57,030 bases of DNA. Origin: an uncultured Selenomonadales bacterium (GTDB lineage: Bacteria > Bacillota > Negativicutes > Selenomonadales > Selenomonadaceae). A program made the translations under genes and the position numbers. The notes under the pieces are model-generated. The model worked only from the letters and a program-made list of their open reading frames with translations, was not told where the DNA came from and ran no database searches. The stretch lies in NCBI GenBank assembly GCA_946408355.1, contig CAMJRX010000012.1:1-57030 (forward strand). The letters run 5' to 3'. Of the stretch, positions 49,915 through 57,030 are shown piece by piece. The stretch's first letter is position 1. Each line of letters opens with the position of its first letter.

Positions 49915-50595
49915 TTGAATAAATTAAAACCAGTCTTGAGGAAGATAAGAAATATTTTAATCGGGCTAATCGTGCTAACGGCGTTGGTCATTGGCGCGTT
50001 CGTGGCGGCGATAAAATTTGACTTCATTGACACAGAAGATGTCGCCATGCTAAACGAGGAGTTAGGTTTATATCGGTTGCCCTTCGTCGGCAATGGAAGA
50101 TATTTTGAAGTGCCCGAAGGCGTCGAGTGGCCGCCTCCGCCCGAACCCGAACTGGAGCCTGAACCCGAACCGGAAGTAAAAGAAGAGCCGCCAAAAGAAG
50201 AACCTAAGGAACAACCAAAAGAAGAGCCTAAACCTAAAAAGGAAGAAAAGCCCAAAGAAGTTAAAGTCGACAAGAAGGCAATCGACGAGCAACGAGCAAA
50301 ACGTGAGGCGGAAGAGAAAAAACGTTTGGCGCGACTTGCAAGAATTTACGAGAGCATGAAACCCGAACAGGCAGCAAACGCTTTAATCAATGTCGATTGG
50401 GACACGACAGTTTTAATTTTCCAACGTATGAGCGAAGATTCGGTTGCACAAATTCTGGCGAAAATGGAACCGGAAGCCGCCGCGCAGTTAACGGAAATGC
50501 TTTACGCGGGCACGCAACGGAGAGTAACTGCTCCTTCAGACACAATGCGCAACGAACCTGTCACACCGCCTGAACAAGTTACAACGGCTGAATAA
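49915..50595 (+). CDS. MotE-like protein with MgtE-N-type domain
   Basis: A 226-residue protein with an N-terminal TM helix (ILIGLIVLTALVIGAFVAAI), a long Pro/Glu/Lys-rich spacer (about residues 70-115), a charged coiled coil and a C-terminal helical repeat (YESMKPEQAANALINVDWDT, VAQILAKMEPEAAAQLTEML) resembling the MgtE N-domain and MotE/FliG-associated proteins. It may help flagellar motor assembly. Start TTG 49915 is chosen because AAGGTG lies just upstream and overlaps the earlier GTG. Its stop touches the next start codon. Confidence 0.65.
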   Translation: MNKLKPVLRKIRNILIGLIVLTALVIGAFVAAIKFDFIDTEDVAMLNEELGLYRLPFVGNGRYFEVPEGVEWPPPPEPELEPEPEPEVKEEPPKEEPKEQPKEEPKPKKEEKPKEVKVDKKAIDEQRAKREAEEKKRLARLARIYESMKPEQAANALINVDWDTTVLIFQRMSEDSVAQILAKMEPEAAAQLTEMLYAGTQRRVTAPSDTMRNEPVTPPEQVTTAE

Positions 50596-52086
50596 ATGCA
50601 GGAAATATATTTTGCGGCGGGTCTAATATTTTGGACGGGAATAATTTTTTTGCTGTACACGTTGCGCCCGTCGTCTAGTTTGCACGTAGAAATTTCATCA
50701 ATCGCCCGTCGCGAAAAATTAATTTGCTTAATCGTCGTGACGTTCTTAATTGCGCTGTGCGTCGTGCCTATGGCGTGGAATCCGCATTGGACAGGCGAAC
50801 TTCACAAACACCACAATCAATATCAATTATTAGCGGACGCTTTTTTAAAAGGACAACTTTATTTGGACATGCCCGTTGACCCGCGTTTAGCGGCAATGGA
50901 AAATCCTTACGACGCCAAAGCTAGAGATAAATTAAATCTCGACGAAAATTCGGGCGGCTGGGATCATGCTTTTTACAAAGGTCGTTATTATGTTTATTTT
51001 GGCGCAGTACCGGCATTGATAGTTTTCGCGCCGTATAAATTAATTGTCGGAAAATCATTAGCCACTTATCACGCGACGCAAATTTTCGTAGCACTTTTTA
51101 TAATCGGATTGTTCGCTCTGTTTTATCTGTTAGCTAAAAAATTTTTCCCGCGCATGTCATTTGGAGTTTATTTAATAACGGCGTTTACGTTATCGCTGGT
51201 GAGCATTTCATATTGCACGGAGGCACCTGCGCTCTATTGTACGGCGAGTTCGTCTGGGCTGTGCATGGAAGTTTGGAGCGTTTATTTTTTTGTTCGTGCC
51301 GCATGGTGTAATGATTCACGGCGGAAATTTTTTGTAGAAATTTTTATCGGGGCAGTGTTGGGAGCATTAGCATTTGGTTGCAAACCGACAGTCGCATTGG
51401 CAAATTTTTTAGTCCTGCCACTTCTGCCGAAATTTTTTGCTAAGGACGACCCGCGAAAAATTTTTATCGTGTTAAGCGTGCCATACCTAGTCACGGGCAC
51501 AGCGTTAATGGCTTACAATTATCTGCGTTTCGACAGCGTTTTAGAATTCGGGCAAGCCTATCAGCTGACGGTTGCCGACCAGCACGCCTACGGAAAATTT
51601 TCCGAACGATTTAATTTGTCCGCGCAGATTGACGGCTTACTACAAAATTTTTTCGGAATTGATAACAACGTGTCGCGTGTCGACAATAAACCTTCGGGCG
51701 TGCTACGCTACGTACTTTTCTGGTTGCCGATTTTCTTACTAAGGAAAAAATTTCTCGTCGCGTTGTGGAAAAATAATTTAGTCGGATTCGTTCTTGCGCT
51801 GATTTTCACGCCGATTTTAATCACCGCATTTCAAATTCATTGGACGCCATTTTTACTGGAGCGTTATAGCTTAGAAATTTATTGGTTGCTATCGCTGTTA
51901 AGTTTCATAGCGATTGGCTTTTTATCCGCAAACAAATCATTTAACTTTGGAATATGTCTGTTGAGCGTCGTAACGATTTTGCAATGTTTGAATCTGTTCT
52001 TTATCCCGAATGATTTAAATTTCGCGGCGATATATCCCGACTTGCGCCCGACGCTTTTAAAAATTTTCTCGCTAGGATTTCTGTAA
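50596..52086 (+). CDS. GT-C type membrane glycosyltransferase-like protein
   Basis: A 496-residue protein with about ten membrane helices, starting directly after the MotE-like stop. Acidic and aromatic residues cluster in a large first external loop (around HHNQYQLLADAFLKGQLYLD and NSGGWDHAFYKGRYYVYFG), the layout of GT-C enzymes that use polyprenyl-phosphate sugars. I see no specific family signature. It may glycosylate an exported protein or glycan. It ends at a strong terminator. Confidence 0.6.
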   Translation: MQEIYFAAGLIFWTGIIFLLYTLRPSSSLHVEISSIARREKLICLIVVTFLIALCVVPMAWNPHWTGELHKHHNQYQLLADAFLKGQLYLDMPVDPRLAAMENPYDAKARDKLNLDENSGGWDHAFYKGRYYVYFGAVPALIVFAPYKLIVGKSLATYHATQIFVALFIIGLFALFYLLAKKFFPRMSFGVYLITAFTLSLVSISYCTEAPALYCTASSSGLCMEVWSVYFFVRAAWCNDSRRKFFVEIFIGAVLGALAFGCKPTVALANFLVLPLLPKFFAKDDPRKIFIVLSVPYLVTGTALMAYNYLRFDSVLEFGQAYQLTVADQHAYGKFSERFNLSAQIDGLLQNFFGIDNNVSRVDNKPSGVLRYVLFWLPIFLLRKKFLVALWKNNLVGFVLALIFTPILITAFQIHWTPFLLERYSLEIYWLLSLLSFIAIGFLSANKSFNFGICLLSVVTILQCLNLFFIPNDLNFAAIYPDLRPTLLKIFSLGFL

Positions 52087-52093
52087 AAAAATT

Positions 52094-52117
52094 GCTCCCT
52101 GCGCGGGAGCTTTTTTG
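52094..52117 (+). terminator. Terminator after the GT-C gene
   Basis: GCTCCC pairs with GGGAGC around TGCGC, followed by T6. It separates the convergent cheX gene. Confidence 0.8.
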
Positions 52118-52128
52118 TTAGAAAAATT

Positions 52129-52596
52129 TTAAGCCGTGCGCTCGACGGCAAGAGCAATATCAACTTTATGACCGCCAATTTCCATTTCGACGGTTAGATA
52201 TTGCGCGTCGCTGATTTTTATCGTGTAGTCTTCTTCGAGGGAAAGTTGCGGCGTGGTTATATCAACGTCAATTCCCAGTTGCGTAAAATGCGTGGCGGCG
52301 CGGGCAGTTAGCATGTTCGACATTTCGCGAAGGGCACTTTGCGCCAACTCGCCAAATTTGGTGACGGGCACCCCCAACATCATCGTCGACGCAATATATC
52401 TCGCTGTGTCAGCCGTCATGTTGTAGACAACTTTACCGCGCATTTGCCTCGTAAAGCCAACTGTCAGCGTTACGCCATTGCTTATTACGTTTCTGTCCTG
52501 TAAATAAATTCTCTGCCGACGGGGCATAGGAAAACCCATTTGCGGCATTACTTCCATAAATGCATCGATTATCGGGTTGACGAGTTTTGCATCCAC
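52129..52596 (-). CDS. cheX: CheX-type chemotaxis phosphatase
   Basis: A 155-residue CheC/CheX/FliY-family protein that removes phosphate from CheY. Start is GTG 52596, nine bases after AAGGAG, trimming 16 codons from the longest frame. The active-site motif is SALREMSNMLTARA near residue 95, with the conserved Glu and Asn. A single copy of the motif is typical of CheX. No other chemotaxis genes are adjacent. Confidence 0.82.
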   Translation of the reverse strand: MDAKLVNPIIDAFMEVMPQMGFPMPRRQRIYLQDRNVISNGVTLTVGFTRQMRGKVVYNMTADTARYIASTMMLGVPVTKFGELAQSALREMSNMLTARAATHFTQLGIDVDITTPQLSLEEDYTIKISDAQYLTVEMEIGGHKVDIALAVERTA

Positions 52597-52720
52597 TTTA
52601 TCAAGCTCCTTCCACAAAAAAATTTTATATAAAATTCTATGCAAGGCGGGCTTTTACCTGCCGCGTTGCCAAATTTATTTTTCCGTGATATGCTTGCCAA
52701 AAATTTTAGGAGGAATTTTT

Positions 52721-54277
52721 ATGCTTAAAAATTTTTTCTTGACGCTCGCCGCAATTTTTTTACTAATGCCGAGCGTTTACGCTGAAAAAATTTTATTCAT
52801 ACCGCACGACGACCGCCCCATTTCCTCGCAACAACCTGCCGATGTCGTCGCTCAACTCGGCTATGAAATTGTTTCACCGCCGACTGAACTTTTAACGCAA
52901 CCTGATAAACTTTGGGCTTGGTTTTACGAAAATGCACCCGTTGCAGACGCCGCAGTTGTTTCTTCCGACGCTTTACTTTACGGCGGATTAATTCCCTCAC
53001 GCAGTCACGAAATTTCTAATGAAACTTTGCTTTCCCGCGTTGAAAATTTTAAAACTCTCCGCGAAAATAATCCGAATCTTAATTTATACTTGTTCGGCTC
53101 GCTTATGAGGACGCCCCACGTCGGAACGCTCGGTGACCGCGAAGAACCTGCCTATTACGGGCAATACGGCGCACAGATTTTCCAACTCACCGCTCTTTTG
53201 GATAAGCAGGAAATTTCTAAGCTCAACGGCAAAGAAAAAAAATATCTCGCTGAACTTGAAAAAAATATCCCCGACGAAATTTTAGACGACTGGTTTGCTC
53301 GCCGTGTAAAAAATCTTTCTGCAACCAAAAAACTTTTAGACTTTACTCACGACGACATTATTAACTTTTTTATAATCGGGCGCGACGATAATGCTCCGCT
53401 CTGTCAAACTCACCGCGAAAATCGTCACCTCCTCGAATACATGAAAAATATTCCCAAAACTAAGGCGCAATCGCACGCCGGCATTGACGAATTCGCCATG
53501 TTGCTTTTAACTCGCGCCGTAAATGATTTGACTGTCAATCTTCCTTTTGTCAACGTCCAATTTAATCGAGGCGTCGGTGCAAAAACTGTTCCGCATTATT
53601 CCGACGAACAAATTGGCAACTCGATTCGCGACGAAATTGTAATTGCAGGCGGCATGTTCGTTCCTAATCCTGCCCGCGCCGATTTTGTACTTTACGTAAA
53701 CACCGACCCTAAAGGCAAAACTTACGAACTGCATAATTCTGTACCGCCGCAAATTTTATCTAAACGTCAAGAAAAATATTTCACTCGCAACGCAGAAAAA
53801 TTTTCCGCAATGGTTGAGGAGGCTGTAAATAAAAATTTGCCCGTCGGTGTAGCCGATATTATTACCGCGAACGGCGCAGATAATTTCTTAATGGTGCAAC
53901 TTCACGATAAAAATTTGCTGTTTAAATTGCAAGCTTACGGCGGCTGGAATACGGCGACAAATACTACAGGGTTTGCAATCGGTACGGGAATTTTGGCAAA
54001 AAAAATGAGCCGTCAATCGATTGACAGACTGCTTGCCACGCGCTACCTCGACGACTGGGCTTATCAAGCTAACGTCCGCACGCAAATCGCCGATTACCTT
54101 ACAAAATATCCTAACGCCTTGCAAATTTTTTTGAATCTCGGCGAATATGAATCCGAAGTCTTCAAGCGCGAAAATGTTCTTATGCACGAGTTCGCCGTTG
54201 AGCATTTTCCGAAATGGAATGATTTTGTAGTGTCTAATCCTTGGCACCGCATGTTTGAATGCCGAATTGACTTTTAA
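52721..54277 (+). CDS. DUF4127 family exported protein
   Basis: A 518-residue protein with a cleavable signal peptide (FFLTLAAIFLLMPSVYA) and a DUF4127 body: ILFIPHDDRPISSQQPADV at the mature N-terminus, SSDALLYGGLIPSR near residue 85 and IGRDDNAPLCQTHRE near 220. The conserved acidic and His residues suggest an enzyme, but no activity is established. AGGAGG precedes ATG 52721. The SufB/D-like gene follows after 14 bases. Confidence 0.85.
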   Translation: MLKNFFLTLAAIFLLMPSVYAEKILFIPHDDRPISSQQPADVVAQLGYEIVSPPTELLTQPDKLWAWFYENAPVADAAVVSSDALLYGGLIPSRSHEISNETLLSRVENFKTLRENNPNLNLYLFGSLMRTPHVGTLGDREEPAYYGQYGAQIFQLTALLDKQEISKLNGKEKKYLAELEKNIPDEILDDWFARRVKNLSATKKLLDFTHDDIINFFIIGRDDNAPLCQTHRENRHLLEYMKNIPKTKAQSHAGIDEFAMLLLTRAVNDLTVNLPFVNVQFNRGVGAKTVPHYSDEQIGNSIRDEIVIAGGMFVPNPARADFVLYVNTDPKGKTYELHNSVPPQILSKRQEKYFTRNAEKFSAMVEEAVNKNLPVGVADIITANGADNFLMVQLHDKNLLFKLQAYGGWNTATNTTGFAIGTGILAKKMSRQSIDRLLATRYLDDWAYQANVRTQIADYLTKYPNALQIFLNLGEYESEVFKRENVLMHEFAVEHFPKWNDFVVSNPWHRMFECRIDF

Positions 54278-54291
54278 AATGGGGTAACATT

Positions 54292-55029
54292 ATGGACAAA
54301 AAAACTTTAGGAAATATTCCGCTCGATACATGGCGTTGGCTCGGTGTCAATAAAGTTGAGACTGCCGCGCAAATTGAAGAAAAAATTTTAGACGTGCCCG
54401 ACGGTGAAACTAAAACTTTTAGCGACGTAAACTTAAGCGCGGAAAATGTTGCACGTAAAATAAAAATTTCTGTCGGCGAAGGTGCGCGAGTTGAATTTAT
54501 TTCTGCTGACTTGGGACGCGGTGATTTTTCTGCTAACGTGGAAATTGACCTGCGCGGCGATGATTCTGTTGCTGATTTTGAGGCGTTTTATTTCGGCGAC
54601 GACAAGCGGAAGTTGGATTTAAATTACGTGATTCGACAGCGCGGCAAAAGAACTCAAGCAAATATGAACGTTCGCGGTGCATTGACTGATAAGAGCGACA
54701 AAATTTTTCGCGGGACGTTAGACTTTAAACGCGGCTCAAAAGGCTCAACAGGTCGCGAATTGGAGGAAATTATAATTCTGTCGTCGGGGACGCGCAATCG
54801 TTCCGTACCGCTAATGCTTGCCGAAGAAGACGAAGTTGACGGACATCACGCCGTAAGTATCGGACGGCTTGACGAGGAAAAAATTTTCTATCTGATGAGT
54901 CGCGGACTTGATAAAGCAGAGGCGGAACGATTAATTGTCGAGGCGGCGTTTAATCCTGTCATAGAAAAAATTTCGGACAAAAACCTGCGCGAAGAACTTT
55001 TAAATAATCTTCAGCGGCGGCTCGTTTAA
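54292..55029 (+). CDS. SufB/SufD family protein
   Basis: A 245-residue protein of the SUF iron-sulfur scaffold family (SufBD beta-helix). The core DSVADFEAFYFGDDKRKLDL and RGALTDKSDKIFRGTLDFKR match the SufBD signature, and FYLMSRGLDKAEAERLIVEAAF is the C-terminal helix typical of the family. It is shorter than most SufB/SufD proteins (about 400-470), resembling compact SufB-like forms of anaerobes. No sufC ATPase gene is in the window after it, which leaves the partner unknown. Confidence 0.82.
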   Translation: MDKKTLGNIPLDTWRWLGVNKVETAAQIEEKILDVPDGETKTFSDVNLSAENVARKIKISVGEGARVEFISADLGRGDFSANVEIDLRGDDSVADFEAFYFGDDKRKLDLNYVIRQRGKRTQANMNVRGALTDKSDKIFRGTLDFKRGSKGSTGRELEEIIILSSGTRNRSVPLMLAEEDEVDGHHAVSIGRLDEEKIFYLMSRGLDKAEAERLIVEAAFNPVIEKISDKNLREELLNNLQRRLV

Positions 55030-55039
55030 AAAATAATTA

Positions 55040-55090
55040 AAACCTTTCGATAAATTATTATCAATCAAAATAATTTATGCAGAAAGGTTT
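55040..55090 (+). promoter_or_regulatory. Large leader hairpin before the RTX gene
   Basis: Outer arms AAACCTTTC (55040-55048) and GAAAGGTTT (55082-55090) enclose inner arms ATAAATTATT (55050-55059) and AATAATTTAT (55069-55078). The only possible ribosome binding site of the next gene (AAAGG, 55083-55087) lies in the outer arm. No T-run follows, so it is not a typical terminator. It may control translation, or be an operator or RNA thermometer. Confidence 0.55.
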
Positions 55091-55097
55091 GGACATT

Positions 55098-57030
55098 ATG
55101 CAAAAGCTTTATTCAACGGCTTTGGGGTCTCCGCCCGATATGCCGGGTAGTAGTAGCAGTTCAAGTTCCTCTGTTTCTTACAGCGCGGCGAATTCAATCA
55201 CCTCAGCAGGCACCTATTCAAGCAAAACTTACACGTCCACAACTGCCAATCAAAATTCTGTACTAGTTACGACTTCAGACACGGTTAATTTGGTCAGTCC
55301 CACTGTCACTAAAAGCGGTGATTCCGACGGCGGCGATAACTGCAATTTTTACGGCATAAACTCTGCTGTTATGGCTATGGGCGGCGGCACAACGTCAATC
55401 ACGGGCGGAACTGTCACGGCTACTGCTAAGGGCGCGAACGGCGTCTTTTCATACGGCGGCAATGGCGGACAAAATGGCGCGGCGGGCGACGGTACAACTG
55501 TTATCATTTCTGGCACGACGATTAAGACGACGGGCGATAATGGCGGCGGTATCATGACGACCGGCGGTGGCGTTATGAAGGCGAGCAATTTGACTATCAC
55601 GACGACCGGAAATTCTTCCGCACCGATTAGAACGGATAGAGGCGGCGGCTCAGTCACAGTTAGCGGCGGTTCTTACACATCAAGCGGCGTTGGTTCACCC
55701 GCGATTTATTCTACGGCTGATATTGTCGTTAGCGGCGCAACTTTAACTTCCAATCATTCAGAAGGCGTTTGCATTGAAGGACAAAATTCCGTTGCGCTTA
55801 CAAACTGCACGCTTTCTGCAACCAATGACTCCATTAACGGCAATGCAACTTTCAGCGATGCAATTATGATTTATCAATCGCAATCGGGCGACGCGGCAAG
55901 CGGCACTTCAACTTTCTCAATGACAGGCGGCACTCTTAACAATTATAAAGGACACGTCTTCCACGTAACCAACACCAGCGCGGTTATCAGTCTCAACGGC
56001 GTTACGATTAACGACAGCGGCGACGGCGTTATTTTAAGCGTTTGCGATGACGGTTGGAGCGGCGCATCAAATATTGCCACGCTTAACGCCAGTGCACAAA
56101 CTCTTGAGGGCGATATTTTAGTTGGCGACGATTCAATTTTGACGCTTAACCTCACTGATTCGACGAAGTTCACGGGCAATATCAGCGGCTCCATTACAAA
56201 CGCAAAAGGTACCACCGTTTCAAGCGACGTGGGCACCGTAAGCGTCAGCCTCGATTCGTCAAGTAAATGGTATCTCACCGGCGACACTTATATTAGCGAC
56301 TTCGAGGGCACTGCGGCTAATGTCATCACAGGCAGTTATAAACTTTACGAGAACGGGACGGAAGTAACCGGCACGACTGAAAGCGAAGAAGATAGCCCGC
56401 TTAATTTTACCAATAGCACGAAAAACACGCTGATAACTGGTACTGCGCTTGCTGATACAATCGGAAATACTGCTACTAAAGTAACGATTGACGGCGCGGC
56501 GGGCAATGACTCCATTAACAACAGTGGTGCTAGAGCGTCAATTTTTGGTGGCGCAGATGCTGATGAACTTATTAACATCGGCAATTACGTTACGATTGAG
56601 GGCGGCACTGGTAAAGACTATATTATTAACAGCGGCTCCAGAGTTTCAATTCTCGGCGGCTCAAGTATTGATTCTATAACGAACACTGGCAAATATGTTA
56701 CAATCGACGGCGGAAGCGGCAACGACATTATCAGTGGCTCAACCAAGAATGATAGCATTTACGGCGGCACGGGAAATGATTCAATCGTCGGTAATGCTGG
56801 CAACGATAAACTTTACGGCAACGCGGGCAACGACACTTTGAACGGCGGCAACGGTGCTGATTCATTAATTGGCGGTGCAGGAGCTGATTATATTCTCGGT
56901 GGCGCAGGTAATGATTCGCTCGTTGGCAATGACGGCGCAGATATACTTTACGGCAACGCGGGCGACGACACTTTGAACGGCGGCAACGGTGCTGATTCAT
57001 TAATTGGCGGCGCAGGTGCTGATTCCATTA
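55098..57030 (+). CDS. RTX adhesin-like protein, 5' part (runs off window)
   Basis: At least 644 codons open to the window's end, start ATG 55098. Residues ~15-60 are Ser/Thr-rich. Residues ~90-420 are Gly/Thr-rich with repeated strands (TSITGGTVTATAKG, GGSYTSSGVGSPAIYSTADI, SGATLTSNHSEGVCIEG) of a right-handed beta-helix adhesin type. From about residue 475 come nonapeptide RTX repeats (GGTGNDSIVGNAGNDKLYGN, GGAGADYILGGAGNDS) that bind calcium. There is no N-terminal signal, so type I secretion through a C-terminal signal is expected. No T1SS ABC gene is nearby. Confidence 0.88.
   Translation, partial: MQKLYSTALGSPPDMPGSSSSSSSSVSYSAANSITSAGTYSSKTYTSTTANQNSVLVTTSDTVNLVSPTVTKSGDSDGGDNCNFYGINSAVMAMGGGTTSITGGTVTATAKGANGVFSYGGNGGQNGAAGDGTTVIISGTTIKTTGDNGGGIMTTGGGVMKASNLTITTTGNSSAPIRTDRGGGSVTVSGGSYTSSGVGSPAIYSTADIVVSGATLTSNHSEGVCIEGQNSVALTNCTLSATNDSINGNATFSDAIMIYQSQSGDAASGTSTFSMTGGTLNNYKGHVFHVTNTSAVISLNGVTINDSGDGVILSVCDDGWSGASNIATLNASAQTLEGDILVGDDSILTLNLTDSTKFTGNISGSITNAKGTTVSSDVGTVSVSLDSSSKWYLTGDTYISDFEGTAANVITGSYKLYENGTEVTGTTESEEDSPLNFTNSTKNTLITGTALADTIGNTATKVTIDGAAGNDSINNSGARASIFGGADADELINIGNYVTIEGGTGKDYIINSGSRVSILGGSSIDSITNTGKYVTIDGGSGNDIISGSTKNDSIYGGTGNDSIVGNAGNDKLYGNAGNDTLNGGNGADSLIGGAGADYILGGAGNDSLVGNDGADILYGNAGDDTLNGGNGADSLIGGAGADSI
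56811..57030 (+). repeat. 135-bp direct repeat within the RTX region
   Basis: The stretch from 56811 (CTTTACGGCAACGCGGGC) recurs at 56946 with few changes, giving a 45-residue period. It reflects tandem growth of the calcium-binding repeats and continues beyond the window. Confidence 0.8.

Noticed and set aside
56731-57000. Regular repeats that might suggest a CRISPR array
   Set aside because: They are in frame and encode RTX calcium-binding nonapeptides; there are no unique spacers between identical repeats.
1-57030. tRNA or rRNA genes
   Set aside because: No cloverleaf-like or conserved rRNA sequence was noticed in any intergenic region; a covariance scan was not possible here.

Overview
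The window looks like chromosomal DNA of a flagellated anaerobic Firmicute, most likely a Negativicute (Selenomonadales type). The grounds are the pyrH-frr-uppS-cdsA-dxr-rseP block, an oxygen-sensitive class III ribonucleotide reductase, a Spo-Lon-type protease beside rplI, flagellin, CheX, an NHLP-type secretion adaptor, DUF4127 and a large RTX protein. Taxonomy is an inference from gene content. No rRNA, tRNA or CRISPR array was seen.

Layout. 1-1.9 kb: partial IS5-type transposase cutting off a short gene, then a FakA-like protein with a degenerate kinase motif. 2-9.4 kb (minus): DuOB and DUF488 proteins, then the lipid/isoprenoid/translation block with a glycosyltransferase inserted between uppS and cdsA. 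9.4-13.8 kb: hydroxyacid dehydrogenase, a frame-broken GIY-YIG/NUMOD3 gene, mscL with a zinc ribbon, and dhaKLM. 13.8-14.2 kb: a small membrane-peptide locus with type I toxin-antitoxin features. 14.2-22.8 kb: radical SAM, U32 protease, GT41 glycosyltransferase, pilin, flagellin with a long leader, a second and stronger type I toxin-antitoxin candidate, GH25 lysozyme and a cold-shock protein. 22.8-34.6 kb: xth, Lon-type protease, rplI, a DUF4145-PyrD fusion with pyrK, rfbC, addA and a C-terminally shortened nrdD. 34.8-46 kb (plus): unknown protein plus acyltransferase, Tat-exported DUF362 protein, SPASM maturase, cobQ, two tandem Tat flavoproteins, ktrBA and a cupin. 46-55 kb: two membrane-fusion proteins, an orphan histidine kinase, a MotE-like protein, a GT-C enzyme, cheX, a DUF4127 protein and a SufB/D protein. 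55-57 kb: start of an RTX protein running off the window.

The most notable system is at 21183-21496, downstream of flagellin. Two convergent promoters face each other. One drives a ~95-nt RNA ending in a hairpin. The other drives an mRNA for a 31-residue hydrophobic, basic-tailed peptide. A 21/24-nt imperfect direct repeat makes the two RNAs complementary near their 5' ends, and they share the two-way hairpin at their 3' ends. This is the layout of the Fst/par type I toxin-antitoxin family. A second candidate at 13784-14216 has a 28-residue membrane peptide, a sequestered ribosome binding site, complementary 5' and 3' mRNA ends and an opposing promoter. Other unusual points are the DUF4145-PyrD fusion, the NrdD that stops before its glycyl-radical segment, and the GIY-YIG gene broken at two A7 runs.
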